64,000 nt of DNA from Flavobacteriales bacterium (GCA_015665275.1 JADFAL010000001.1:1-64000), one strand, 5' to 3'; numbered from the stretch's first letter, positions 43,188-52,061 are shown. Translations and numbers: made by a program. The notes: generated from the letters alone by a model not told the origin.

Positions 43188-44486
43188 TTATAGTTTCTCT
43201 ATTTTTTTTCGATGCAAACGGTCGTTTTCGCAATGAATTTCAAGCATGTATATTCCTGATTTTAAAGATCCTAACTCCAAAGTCGATTCAGGTTTATGTT
43301 CCTCAAAAATAAGCCTACCGTGCACATCGAACACCGTTACTTTTTCAATGGTTGTAGGGGATTGAATCTGCAAAGTTGTAGTGAAAGGGTTTGGCCCAAT
43401 AGCAAGTTGCTCCGAAGGCTCCGCTAACCCCAAATTGAACTGCGTATTTTCATAAAACCAAAGTGCTCCGCCATCTACGGTGGCCAGGATGTCTAAATCT
43501 CCATCGGCATCAATATCTACAAATTCCGGAAGTACCACCGGAGCAATGCCACCGGTTATACCAAATGGATTCAATTGACCGCCATCAAACAAAGGAGCAT
43601 TTGCATTAGCCAGATTTTGAATGTACCTCAAGTTTCCGCCGGTTTCACCTACTAGCATATCTAAATCGCCATCCATGTCCAAATCCCCCATAGTGGGATG
43701 CGAGAAATAAACTGGGTTCGGAACTAAATCAAAGGGGTTGCTAAGTGGTGCAACAAATCCCGGAAGTACCGAATCACCTTGGTTCTCAAAGTAAATCAAC
43801 CCTCCTGCCTCGCCACTCATGATGTCATAATCGCCATCATTATCTAAATCTGCAAACTCTGGCATCGAAATGTAAGACCCGGCACTAAGACCCAAGGCAT
43901 TCACAACAGGTACGCTAAAAAATGGATTTGTCGCCGTTCCAATATTTTGATAGTACATGTGATTTCCGCCGTACTCTCCCGTTACGATATCCAAATCTCC
44001 GTCATTATCCAAGTCTGCCGCTGTGATGAAAGCGTAATAATACGAACTCGTTAACCCAAACGGGTTGGTTTGAGCTGGTTCAAATACGGGGTTTTCAGGT
44101 GTTCCAGAGTTTTCTATGTAGTCTAGTGTTCCGAAAAAACCACCCATAAGAAGATCGAAATCGCCGTCGCCATCCAGATCCGCAGGGCACAAACCACCGA
44201 CGTAATTGGTACTGTCTACTACAAAACCAAAAGGATTCTCAACGGGAGGAGCGAAATTTTGTGCATTCGAATTCCAAGAAAGGCCCAATGCGAGACAAAC
44301 CGTGCTCAACCATGCCTTGATTTGACCGTTGAAAAACCAATCTGGCAGCGATTGCAAAATGGATTTAATCTTTAATGCGCATCTGCGCAAAACATCTTTT
44401 GATGCGCCGGTTGCAATAAGTCGATTGAACTCTCGAATCTTAAAGTTGAGTTGACGAATCCTTCTTGAAAATGGCTTTGCGTGCAT
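43188..44486 (-). CDS. VCBS/FG-GAP-repeat protein with 76-residue leader and T9SS type-A sorting domain, copy 2
   Basis: 432 residues. A basic helical leader of ~55 residues precedes the hydrophobic signal core (~57-73), and cleavage is predicted after NAQ at 76. Then come about five repeats of ~60 residues, each with a calcium-loop DLDxDGDxD and a conserved ENPFG(L/F) element. The C-terminus is a type-A sorting domain (AIGPNPFTTTLQI, VFDVHGRLIFEE). It is closely related to the gene at 50725 throughout, including the leader length. The propeller-like repeats could bind glycans or proteins; no enzyme motif. It sits directly downstream of the glycan cluster, in the same orientation. Confidence 0.87.
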   Translation of the reverse strand: MHAKPFSRRIRQLNFKIREFNRLIATGASKDVLRRCALKIKSILQSLPDWFFNGQIKAWLSTVCLALGLSWNSNAQNFAPPVENPFGFVVDSTNYVGGLCPADLDGDGDFDLLMGGFFGTLDYIENSGTPENPVFEPAQTNPFGLTSSYYYAFITAADLDNDGDLDIVTGEYGGNHMYYQNIGTATNPFFSVPVVNALGLSAGSYISMPEFADLDNDGDYDIMSGEAGGLIYFENQGDSVLPGFVAPLSNPFDLVPNPVYFSHPTMGDLDMDGDLDMLVGETGGNLRYIQNLANANAPLFDGGQLNPFGITGGIAPVVLPEFVDIDADGDLDILATVDGGALWFYENTQFNLGLAEPSEQLAIGPNPFTTTLQIQSPTTIEKVTVFDVHGRLIFEEHKPESTLELGSLKSGIYMLEIHCENDRLHRKKIEKL

Positions 44487-44582
44487 AATTCCTCCACAAT
44501 TTAAGCAGAAGCATGCTTGTTTGAAAATTAAGACGACGCAATTTTGCGCATTTTAAACAGGTCAAATGCAGCGGAAGTATTG

Positions 44583-45944
44583 CTAATTTGGATTAGCGCC
44601 TTCAATTAACTGCGCCAATTCGTAATCGTACTGACTGAAAACGCTGAAAGAAGACTCTTTGTCGATAATCATATGACCCACCAAACCGGCAATCAGTTTT
44701 CCTGATTTCTCAAAAACGGATCTACGCACAACGGATACTCCTCCGGAATGACGGAACAAGGCATCACGTTCAAGCCTTGTAAACTGATCACGCTCTAAAA
44801 TAGGGTGAAGCCCGTCACCTTTATGCACATAGAACAATGAGTTGTCGGCCTTTACACTAATCAATGAGTCGGAACCGAAAAGAAACATTGTGTGAATGGC
44901 ATCGTCAATTTTATGTGGTTTAAGGAAAGGATATTCTACCGTGATAAGACAGATGCTATTGAACATCATCGTTTTGATTTCTGTCTGAGTTAGAATTTCC
45001 TGAATGGTTCCATTGAGACTTTCGTTCAAACGCGCTAGGTCTTGACTACGATGATGAAATAAAACCTGATCCTTTTCCTTCAGATCGGTGTCGATAGCTT
45101 TTTGGACATTTTGATCTGGTGAGGTAACCACTATTGCAACGTGATTGGTTGCTTTAAGTGCTTGACGTATTTTTCTGCTAATGAAGTTTGTGTTCCCAAT
45201 GGGTTTGTACGCAATATCCTTTTCACCACCACGCACAGGAATTACAATTAGCGTACTTGTATCTTCGTCGCTTTGTTTGATGTAATCCGCATTGATTTGA
45301 GCTCTTGTATCGAGAATTCGGTTTTCATTCGAAGTAAGGTTGGCACCATGTTGACGGTAATAAAACAGCGGTGTTCCAACGTTGGAAACGTAGAATTTTC
45401 GGGTAAACTTTACCCAAAGTTCGTATCCATCTTGACACGTATAATTTTCGTTGTAACCTCCTAGTTCTTTCAGGAACTTAGTGCGAATCATGGTACAGGC
45501 TCCATGCGCCGCTTGATCGAACAACTGAACTTCTTTGTCAAAATCATGACGAATTTCCTGTGAAATGATTTGGTTTTCCTTGTTGACCAAGTAATAGTTG
45601 GGAAAAACCAACCCCAACTCATCATCGCTTTCCATTTTAGCAGAAAGCTCTTCCAACGCACTTTCGTGAAAGTAATCGTCAGCATCCAGTCGCATAATGT
45701 ATTTACCGTTTGCAGCGTTCATTGCCACGTTGTTGGTTGCGTTGAGCCCTTTGTTTTGCTGGTAAATTATTTGAACCTGCTTGTGCTCTCTATATTGTTC
45801 AATAATGTCTTTCGAATTATCGGTAGAGCCGTCATCAATGATGAGCAACTCAAAATCTTGACACGATTGATTCAAAACGGACTCCACAGCGTACTTAATG
45901 TAGGCACCGTAATTGTAGTTTGTGATGTAAACAGTTATGAGCAT
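44583..45944 (-). CDS. GT2 glycosyltransferase fused to CMP-sugar synthetase-like domain
   Basis: 453 residues in two parts. Residues 1-~225 are a GT-A family 2 transferase (ITNYNYGAYI, IIDDGSTDNS, metal-binding DADD at 87-90, GACTMIR). Residues ~232-450 resemble an acylneuraminate cytidylyltransferase: IPVRGGEKDIAYKPIG near 236-251 fits the nucleotide-binding PxRGGSKGIPxKN loop, LITVEYPFLKPHKIDDAIHTM fits the LQPTSPLR region, and DSLISVKADN the SVVSV strand. The loop is degenerate (GEKDIAY), so activity is uncertain. Last gene of the nonulosonic-acid-type cluster. Confidence 0.8.
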   Translation of the reverse strand: MLITVYITNYNYGAYIKYAVESVLNQSCQDFELLIIDDGSTDNSKDIIEQYREHKQVQIIYQQNKGLNATNNVAMNAANGKYIMRLDADDYFHESALEELSAKMESDDELGLVFPNYYLVNKENQIISQEIRHDFDKEVQLFDQAAHGACTMIRTKFLKELGGYNENYTCQDGYELWVKFTRKFYVSNVGTPLFYYRQHGANLTSNENRILDTRAQINADYIKQSDEDTSTLIVIPVRGGEKDIAYKPIGNTNFISRKIRQALKATNHVAIVVTSPDQNVQKAIDTDLKEKDQVLFHHRSQDLARLNESLNGTIQEILTQTEIKTMMFNSICLITVEYPFLKPHKIDDAIHTMFLFGSDSLISVKADNSLFYVHKGDGLHPILERDQFTRLERDALFRHSGGVSVVRRSVFEKSGKLIAGLVGHMIIDKESSFSVFSQYDYELAQLIEGANPN

Positions 45945-45949
45945 TTTGC

Positions 45950-46570
45950 TTATTTCTTTTCGAGCGGTTTGGCAGGAATTCCCGCGACTACCTGATGTTC
46001 TTTCACGTCCTTGGTAACAACCGCATTACTCCCGGCGATAGCACCTGTTTTCATTGTAACGCCCGGTAAGATTACAACGTGCGCCCCACACCAGACATTC
46101 TCCTCTAAAACCACCGGAGAATGCGTATATCCTTGATCCTGAATGTAACCGGTTTCCTTGAAGTTGTGCATGCTCGTCTGTACATAGACAAACCCCGAAA
46201 GGAGTACCTTTTTACCAAGTTCAATGCTATCACCACCATTTAATACGGAATACAGCCCAATTCTTGCACCGGAACGGATTTTCACAGAAGCGTTGTTAGC
46301 CCCAAGCACACGAACTCCACGGTCGATGCGATTATCACCTTCAAATTGCACCGTTGAGCCTCCATGAGCACGCAACTCAACGTTTCTTCGGAAGTAAACA
46401 TTATCTCCAATTATTATTTTGGCGTGATCTGTGATTTGAATATCTGGCCAAGTGTCGCAGCGAAACCCTTTTCCAACCTGAAGCTTCTTGGATTTAAATA
46501 GAATCTTGAACCAGAACCCTTTCCATCCGGGCGTTCTATTTTTTAAGTATAGCTTAATTCCAAGTAGCAA
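45950..46570 (-). CDS. hexapeptide-repeat (left-handed beta-helix) acyltransferase
   Basis: 206 residues, WbbJ/maltose-O-acetyltransferase type. Hexapeptide turns run from ~45 to 195 (IIIGDNVYFRRNVELRAH, ARIGLYSVLNGG, VWCGAHVVILPGVTM), ending with GIPAKPLEKK, the usual C-terminal motif. It lacks an upstream NAT-like fold and is probably an O-acetyl- or other acyltransferase acting on a sugar of the cluster. It lies 5 bp from the fusion gene and 18 bp from the NeuB-like gene. Confidence 0.88.
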   Translation of the reverse strand: MLLGIKLYLKNRTPGWKGFWFKILFKSKKLQVGKGFRCDTWPDIQITDHAKIIIGDNVYFRRNVELRAHGGSTVQFEGDNRIDRGVRVLGANNASVKIRSGARIGLYSVLNGGDSIELGKKVLLSGFVYVQTSMHNFKETGYIQDQGYTHSPVVLEENVWCGAHVVILPGVTMKTGAIAGSNAVVTKDVKEHQVVAGIPAKPLEKK

Positions 46571-46588
46571 AATGAATGTATCAAAATA

Positions 46589-47599
46589 TTAGGTCAACAT
46601 TGACCAGCTTAATTTTTCAAATGCCTTCGCATCTTCTGTAAGCTCCTTTCCAATCACCTTTTCGAAGTCTCTTGCATCGATTCCATGATTGGGTCGCAAA
46701 TATACTAAATTCTCAGGGCTAAGTGTGGTTCCGGCTTTCAGGTCCATTGCAGGATAAACGGCTCGTCTGAATGTGATTAGGTGATCTCCCTCAACAGATT
46801 GTGGCTCTTTTACTTTCGAGCCTTGAAGTTGATTAATGACATTAATTTTCTCGTTCAGTTCCAAAACTTCATCACGCGTAAGCGAAACCTTATGGTCCCT
46901 AAACTCCTTTCCCTTTCTTGTATCGGTGAAATGGAACTCTAAAATTTGAGCCCCCATTGCTACTGCAACTTCTAGCGCATACATTCCCTCAGTATGATCA
47001 GAGTATCCGACAGGAAGATTGTGTTTTGCCTTTATTTCGTGCATCACTGAAAGATGAGCATACTCTGCCGGAATAGGGTACATGGAGGTACATTGCAAAA
47101 CCGAGAGATATTCGGGGTCTTTGTAGCGCTCATCGCAGGATTGAATAAACCGAATCGCATCATCTACCTCTTCTGCGCTGGATAAACCAGTGGAAAGAAT
47201 GATAGGTTTACCTAAAGCTGCTGTTTCTTTGAGTACAGGGTATGCGGTCATGTCTCCAGAGCCAATTTTATAGATATCCATGTACTTATCAATCCATTCA
47301 AAATAGTCAGGATTCCAAACAGACGCCATAAAGCCAACACCTGCTTTTTGACACATTTCCGCCAATTCGATGTAGAACACTTTGTCCAACTCGAACTTCT
47401 TGAAGTGCTTATTCCGAACAGGGTTTTCTACCGGACTAACTAAGGAGTCTCCCGAATATAGCTGAAACTTGATGTAATCGACGTTTGCTTCAATTGCAAG
47501 TTGCGTGAGTTGTTTTGCGTATTCAAAATCACCTTCATGATTTCCGCCGATTTCCGCAATCATTAATGGGCCACCATTCCTACCTTTCCAATTGCTCAT
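46589..47599 (-). CDS. nonulosonic acid synthase (NeuB/SpsE family)
   Basis: 336 residues. The TIM-barrel synthase domain (~10-260) has IAEIGGNHEGD at 14-23, KFQLYSGDSL, KIGSGDMTAYPVL, LQCTSMYPIPAEYAHL and GYSDHTEG. The C-terminal SAF/antifreeze-like domain is ~272-336 (PNHGIDARDFEKVIGK). It condenses phosphoenolpyruvate with an N-acylated amino sugar to give a sialic-, legionaminic- or pseudaminic-type acid; which one cannot be told from sequence. It overlaps the cytidylyltransferase gene by 20 bp. Precursor enzymes (dehydratase, aminotransferase, hydrolysing epimerase) are not in the window. Confidence 0.92.
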   Translation of the reverse strand: MSNWKGRNGGPLMIAEIGGNHEGDFEYAKQLTQLAIEANVDYIKFQLYSGDSLVSPVENPVRNKHFKKFELDKVFYIELAEMCQKAGVGFMASVWNPDYFEWIDKYMDIYKIGSGDMTAYPVLKETAALGKPIILSTGLSSAEEVDDAIRFIQSCDERYKDPEYLSVLQCTSMYPIPAEYAHLSVMHEIKAKHNLPVGYSDHTEGMYALEVAVAMGAQILEFHFTDTRKGKEFRDHKVSLTRDEVLELNEKINVINQLQGSKVKEPQSVEGDHLITFRRAVYPAMDLKAGTTLSPENLVYLRPNHGIDARDFEKVIGKELTEDAKAFEKLSWSMLT

Positions 47600-48272
47600 A
47601 AGCGTTCTTTATATCTTGTAAATTATAATTTTCGTATTTCTCTCCCAGAATGGTAATCATCTGGTCAATGTGTTCAAAGTCTTCGGCTGTATCCAAAGCG
47701 AGTTGAATTCCTTGAATGTTGTCAATCGTAGTATTATAGGAGTATTTCGTACTCCCCCAATCGTTTTGATAAAGCGCTAATGTCACATGCTCTCTATATT
47801 CGGCAGAAGCATTGATTTTGTCAAAATGTTCCGCATAGAAACTGCGTCGTACAATTTCAATGCTCATTCCCTTCGGATAAGTGCGATCTTTTACGTTGGA
47901 AAGAAAATCGTATGTTCCAGATTTTGCCTCCGCAATCATTTCCGACATACAGTCTAGATCAATGAAGATGTTATCACCGTTGGTTCTGATCAGGTAGTCA
48001 AAGTTTTGAGATGCGCCAGCTTGTAAAAACCGTTGAGCGGCATTTTCAAGGCTGCCACGAAAACAATTCCAGTTGTTTTTTGCTGCAAATTCGGCAATTG
48101 GATCGTCGGTAGATTCCTCCGAGGTAGCAAGGACAATATTTTCGGTGGGCAATAGTTTACGAAGTCGGTTGTACGTATGTTCAATTGCTGGAATTCCATG
48201 CAACGGTTTTAGAACCTTACCATAAAGGCGCGAAGAATTGTATCGTGCAATAATTACCGCTCCGACTTTCAT
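47580..48272 (-). CDS. SpsF-like cytidylyltransferase-family protein
   Basis: 230 residues of the CTP_transf_3/SpsF family, with the nucleotide-binding start IIARYNSSRLYGKVLKPL (7-24), RTNGDNIFIDLD and FEHIDQMITIL. Homologues follow spsE in Bacillus and activate or transfer sugar acids. Being translationally coupled to NeuB, it is the best candidate for CMP-activation of the product, alongside the weaker domain in the GT2 fusion. Confidence 0.87.
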   Translation of the reverse strand: MKVGAVIIARYNSSRLYGKVLKPLHGIPAIEHTYNRLRKLLPTENIVLATSEESTDDPIAEFAAKNNWNCFRGSLENAAQRFLQAGASQNFDYLIRTNGDNIFIDLDCMSEMIAEAKSGTYDFLSNVKDRTYPKGMSIEIVRRSFYAEHFDKINASAEYREHVTLALYQNDWGSTKYSYNTTIDNIQGIQLALDTAEDFEHIDQMITILGEKYENYNLQDIKNAYEQLER

Positions 48273-48274
48273 AA

Positions 48275-48838
48275 TTACCGTTTGCTTATTTCTTTTGCAG
48301 GGATGCCACCAACAATAGTATTCGGCGCTACGTCGTCTTTAACAAGGGCAGACGCAGCAATAACAGCGCCATCTCCAATGGTAACCCCCTTCAATATTTT
48401 GACCCCTGTTCCAATCCATACGTCGTTCCCAATTTTAATTGGAGCGGTTTGGTTTGGTTGCTGATTTATTAGCAGTCCCTTTTCAATACCATGATCGCTA
48501 TCAACGAAATATACAAATGGAGCAATGAGGCAATTGTCGCCAATTTCAATGGACTCTGAAGCAAAAAGGTGTGAATGATATCCGAATGTAGTATTCTCTC
48601 CAATTCGAACGATAGCTGTTTCGTTGCATGCACAAATACGAGCTCCGGCTTTAATCATGGCATGGTTTCCAATATGTACATTGCCTGGAAAACGCATTAT
48701 ATCGACTTGTTTATCGAAAAACACGCCTTCTCCGCAAGTACCCAAACGTTGCGATTGACGAAACTTACGCCATTTGTGGGCGATTGTCATTTTGGTGTGT
48801 TTTCTAACCTGAGATGTCATCGTAAGAGATTTTTTCAA
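48275..48838 (-). CDS. hexapeptide-repeat acyltransferase
   Basis: 187 residues. Hexapeptide turns from ~50 (VHIGNHAMIKAGARI, IGENTTFGYHSHLFASES), the HGI loop typical of the sugar O-acetyltransferase subgroup (YFVDSDHGIEKG), and VWIGTGVKILKGVTIGDGAV. It ends GGIPAKEISKR. The first ATG overlaps the previous gene by 35 bp; an internal ATG at 48790 (MTIAHKWRKF), 13 bp after that gene's stop, is an equally plausible start. It may acylate the amino group or a hydroxyl of the nonulosonic acid or a glycan residue. Confidence 0.85.
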   Translation of the reverse strand: MKKSLTMTSQVRKHTKMTIAHKWRKFRQSQRLGTCGEGVFFDKQVDIMRFPGNVHIGNHAMIKAGARICACNETAIVRIGENTTFGYHSHLFASESIEIGDNCLIAPFVYFVDSDHGIEKGLLINQQPNQTAPIKIGNDVWIGTGVKILKGVTIGDGAVIAASALVKDDVAPNTIVGGIPAKEISKR

Positions 48839-49694
48839 AGGCGTCTATAAAAGAACCTTCGGTTAGATTAAATATTTGTGATCCTTCAAGCGCAGCGTAT
48901 TCTTTCAAAAACCAATAAGCCTTGAACGAGTAGTAGAACTTGTGCATTACTTCGTGCAACTTCATGGTTTTTAGGCTGTTTGGATGAAAGAAGGGTTTGG
49001 CGTTATCTGAAAGCAATGTGCTGTTTAATGATTTTAATTGATCCGCGTAGAAATGCTTTTGTGCAGCCATAACCACATTATCGTTTGTGACAAAAACCTC
49101 CGGAATCCACGAATGATCTGCACCCGCAATGTAAATAGTTGGATATCCTAGGTTGATTCCAAAAAGAATGGAAGGAATTAACACGTTGTGGGGTCTCGGG
49201 CAAGCTTTGTAGGAGCGCAGTGATTTTTTGAAGAACTGCGGAAAATCATCGAGCGGAGTAAGATTAAAATAGTTGACTTTAATGTTCGGATTTTGCTTCA
49301 TGTGTTGTTTCCAAGACTCGGAACTTCTAGCGACCATCGGAACAAAAAGATGCATTTCCCAATCTACCTTTTCTACAAGAAGACTGAATATTCGTTTTCG
49401 ATCGTTATCCCAAACTTCGTTTTCATCCTTGCTCCAATATTGCTTAGAAACAATGCTGTAAAAGCGAGGCTTAAACATTAAAAACTCTTTGGTGGCCGCG
49501 AAATAATTTACGGCAAGAAAGTCAGAAGTAGTGCTTAGCTTGCTCAGAGAGTCCAAATCATTAGAGAGGGACGGCCCATTACCCAATACAACCAAACTGT
49601 CTTTTGATTTCGACGCTTTAATCTTGGTGCTTTTAGACTTGAGCATGATTTTCAAGCGGCCCTCCAGTTTTATTTTGAACGATTCGTATCCCAT
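48804..49694 (-). CDS. GNGPSL-motif protein, candidate glycosyltransferase (DUF115/GT42-like)
   Basis: 296 residues. After a basic lead, LVVLGNGPSL at 34-43 matches the nucleotide-binding start shared by CMP-sialic-acid transferases of family GT42 and by DUF115/MptE-like proteins. Also visible are YSIVSKQYW, a TIYIAGADHSW motif after a strand, and a C-terminal IFNLTEGSFIDAFEKI, which is closer to DUF115. Context suggests transfer of the activated nonulosonic acid, or a kinase-like role of the MptE type; the assignment stays open. Confidence 0.6.
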   Translation of the reverse strand: MGYESFKIKLEGRLKIMLKSKSTKIKASKSKDSLVVLGNGPSLSNDLDSLSKLSTTSDFLAVNYFAATKEFLMFKPRFYSIVSKQYWSKDENEVWDNDRKRIFSLLVEKVDWEMHLFVPMVARSSESWKQHMKQNPNIKVNYFNLTPLDDFPQFFKKSLRSYKACPRPHNVLIPSILFGINLGYPTIYIAGADHSWIPEVFVTNDNVVMAAQKHFYADQLKSLNSTLLSDNAKPFFHPNSLKTMKLHEVMHKFYYSFKAYWFLKEYAALEGSQIFNLTEGSFIDAFEKISYDDISG

Positions 49695-49703
49695 TTGAGG
49701 TTG

Positions 49704-50603
49704 CTACAATTTTTTACTAATAAAAAACCCAGTGAAAACATACCAACGAACCATCACTACATATTTTGCTTTCATCGTCTGTCCTTTGAATAGGAACGGA
49801 ATAGCCAAAACCAAAGATGCGCCAAATTTGAAGATGTATTCAACCACTTTCATAAAACGAGTTCCGAACCCATAATCCTTCAATCGAATGGCCTCACTTT
49901 GACCAATAACTTTTGCCAGGCGAATCACGAATGATCTCTCTAAGCGATAATCGTCGATGAAGTGTTCTACTTCCATAGCAGGGACGTACAATATTTTAAG
50001 GTTGGCTTTTTTGAGTTTATCGAAAACAAACTTCTCGTCACTACGTGTATGTAAATCTGTATTGAAACCGCCGTGCTCTTCAAAAAACTCTTTTCGATAT
50101 GCCATGTTGCAACCTACTGGGTACTTCTTTTCGAAAGGCTTTACCTGTTCTCCCATGTCCATTCGGGATACAAGTCCTTCAACGTATACAGACAACCATT
50201 CCGGATCTTTCCCCGGATTGTAGCGCGGAATTACCTTGCCACCGAAGGAGATATATTCTTTGTATGCGTCGTTTTCTGCAAATGCTTTCAGCGTCGAAAC
50301 GTATTTTGGTACAGCGAATCCATCATCATCGATGAAGCAAACAATGTCACCCGTTGCTGTTGTTATTCCTCTGTTTCTGGCAAAAGAAAGTCCAGGTTGT
50401 GTTTCCTTTACGTATACTACATTTAGTTGAGGTTCGTCTGCAACAAATTTTTGACAAATTTCCTCCGTACTGTCCGAAGAGTTGTTGTTTACTAGTACGA
50501 TTTCAAAATTCTCTGGAGCTTCTGTTTGGTTTTTCAAATGTTCCAAACATTCAGGCAAATAGAGTTCGCGATTATAAGTACAAATGACAACAGATACTTT
50601 CAT
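49704..50603 (-). CDS. family 2 glycosyltransferase
   Basis: 299 residues. GT-A fold with VVICTYNRELYLPECL, VNNNSSDSTEEI, the RNRGI motif, metal site DDDG near 92-95, and the acceptor-side GGFNTDLHTRSDEKFVFD. A membrane-associated hydrophobic helix near 255-275 suggests an inner-membrane-bound enzyme. It transfers one sugar from a nucleotide donor to an unknown acceptor. It is the first gene of the seven-gene cluster, preceded by a 121-bp gap that holds the terminator of the upstream VCBS gene. Confidence 0.9.
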   Translation of the reverse strand: MKVSVVICTYNRELYLPECLEHLKNQTEAPENFEIVLVNNNSSDSTEEICQKFVADEPQLNVVYVKETQPGLSFARNRGITTATGDIVCFIDDDGFAVPKYVSTLKAFAENDAYKEYISFGGKVIPRYNPGKDPEWLSVYVEGLVSRMDMGEQVKPFEKKYPVGCNMAYRKEFFEEHGGFNTDLHTRSDEKFVFDKLKKANLKILYVPAMEVEHFIDDYRLERSFVIRLAKVIGQSEAIRLKDYGFGTRFMKVVEYIFKFGASLVLAIPFLFKGQTMKAKYVVMVRWYVFTGFFISKKL

Positions 50604-50673
50604 TGATTTAAACGAAGGATTGAGTGGTTAAAGATAACACTTTTGCACTAGGAGAAATTGGGCCGTACAATGT

Positions 50674-50706
50674 AAAAACCCTCCCTATCAAGGACAGGAA
50701 GGACTT
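50674..50706 (-). terminator. intrinsic terminator after VCBS-repeat gene copy 1
   Basis: On the minus strand CCTTCCT pairs with AGGGAGG (one wobble) around a nine-base loop and is followed by GTTTTTAC. It lies 19 bp after the gene's stop and so separates it from the glycan cluster. Confidence 0.6.
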
Positions 50707-50724
50707 TCAAATATGCGTTGTAAG

Positions 50725-52041
50725 TTATTGTTTTTCCAATTTCTGGCGGCTTATGTTGCCTTCGGTATCTACTACCTGAATTAGGTAAACGCCTTTTTTC
50801 AAGTGCTCAAGATTTACGCTTCCGTTTAGACTTATTTGGCTGTGTACAATTTTACCAGTCATGTCCATAACTTCTAACAAATCCAATTGAGCATCTCCAC
50901 TGAAATTGACTTCGGATGCAAATGGGTTCGGTCCGATGGCAATATTGTTGGCTAGCTCATCTATGCTTGCATTGAATTGCGTGTTTTCAAAAAACCAAAG
51001 ACTTCCATAATAACCAGACCCAAGAACGTCAAAATCACCATCGTTATCAATGTCTACAAATTCAGGAAAAATAAAGTCTGACACATTATCGATGAGTCCA
51101 AAAGGGTTTACCTGAGGAGCTGCGAACGCTGGGTTTTGCGCCGTTCCAGTATTTTCGTAAAAGGCAAAGGTTCCATAGTTTTCAGCAGTAAGTACGTCGT
51201 AGTCTCCATCTCCATCAATGTCTGCAACTGTCGGGTTTTGAAAATAGGCCGCGTTCGCCGTAATACCAAACGGACTTGTTACTTGAGCTGCAAACGCTGG
51301 ATTTTGTGCTGTCCCTGTGTTTTCGTAATAAACTACCGCTGGTCCTACACCGTATGCAATGGAGCCGGAAATGATATCAAAATCACCGTCATCGTCCAAA
51401 TCAACAAAGCTTGGCATGTCAAGAATCGAAGAGTTTGAATTCAAGCCAAATGGATTCGCCTGAGCCGCTGCAAATGAAGGGTTTGTGGCGGTTCCAGTGT
51501 TTTCAAAGTACACCAAATCACCGTAATACTCGCCAACTAAAACATCGATGTCTCCATCATCATCTAAATCGGCAGTAGTAATAAATGCGTAATAATAGGT
51601 ACTTGAAAGCCCAAATGGGTTGGTTTGAGAAGGTCCAAAAGCAGGACTGCTGGCAGTGCCAGTATTTTCAACATACTGGATAGCACCATAATATCCGCCC
51701 ATTAACAAATCGTAGTCTCCATCTCCGTCTAAATCTGCAACTCCAAAGCCTCCGATATAAGAAGTGGAGTCTATCGCGAAGCCAAAAGGGTTTTCAATGG
51801 GAGCAGCAAATTGCTGCGCGTTTACAGCACCGCTAAATCCGAATACGATGGCAAGCGCTCCAAGTTTGTGTGCTAGTTGTCGAGTTGATAGAACACCACG
51901 AAGATTGCTAATTAACACTGCAATTTTTTGTCGGATTGTATCCACAAATGCTTTTGGTTGACGCGCTTTCATCGCCTGTTTCATCTCTTTGATCAGTCGG
52001 TCTAATTGACGGACTTTTCTAGAATGGTAGTTATGTTTCAT
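50725..52041 (-). CDS. VCBS/FG-GAP-repeat protein with 76-residue leader and T9SS type-A sorting domain, copy 1
   Basis: 438 residues. A long basic helical leader (1-55), signal core ~57-73, and cleavage expected after NAQ at residue 76, exactly as in copy 2. Then six ~60-residue repeats with NPFGL and DLDDDGDxD calcium loops and ENTGTAxNP turns (~80-360). A type-A sorting domain ends it (AIGPNPFASEVNF, GVYLIQVVDTEGN). The two copies share most of their length and bracket the glycan cluster. Probably a cell-surface or released adhesion/propeller protein; ligand unknown. Confidence 0.88.
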   Translation of the reverse strand: MKHNYHSRKVRQLDRLIKEMKQAMKARQPKAFVDTIRQKIAVLISNLRGVLSTRQLAHKLGALAIVFGFSGAVNAQQFAAPIENPFGFAIDSTSYIGGFGVADLDGDGDYDLLMGGYYGAIQYVENTGTASSPAFGPSQTNPFGLSSTYYYAFITTADLDDDGDIDVLVGEYYGDLVYFENTGTATNPSFAAAQANPFGLNSNSSILDMPSFVDLDDDGDFDIISGSIAYGVGPAVVYYENTGTAQNPAFAAQVTSPFGITANAAYFQNPTVADIDGDGDYDVLTAENYGTFAFYENTGTAQNPAFAAPQVNPFGLIDNVSDFIFPEFVDIDNDGDFDVLGSGYYGSLWFFENTQFNASIDELANNIAIGPNPFASEVNFSGDAQLDLLEVMDMTGKIVHSQISLNGSVNLEHLKKGVYLIQVVDTEGNISRQKLEKQ

Positions 52042-52061
52042 ATTTAGGGTTTGTTGCTAAA

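Noticed and set aside
44583-50603. Complete sialic acid biosynthesis pathway
   Set aside because: No NeuC-type epimerase, dehydratase or aminotransferase gene in the window, so only the later steps are supported and the identity of the sugar is not known.
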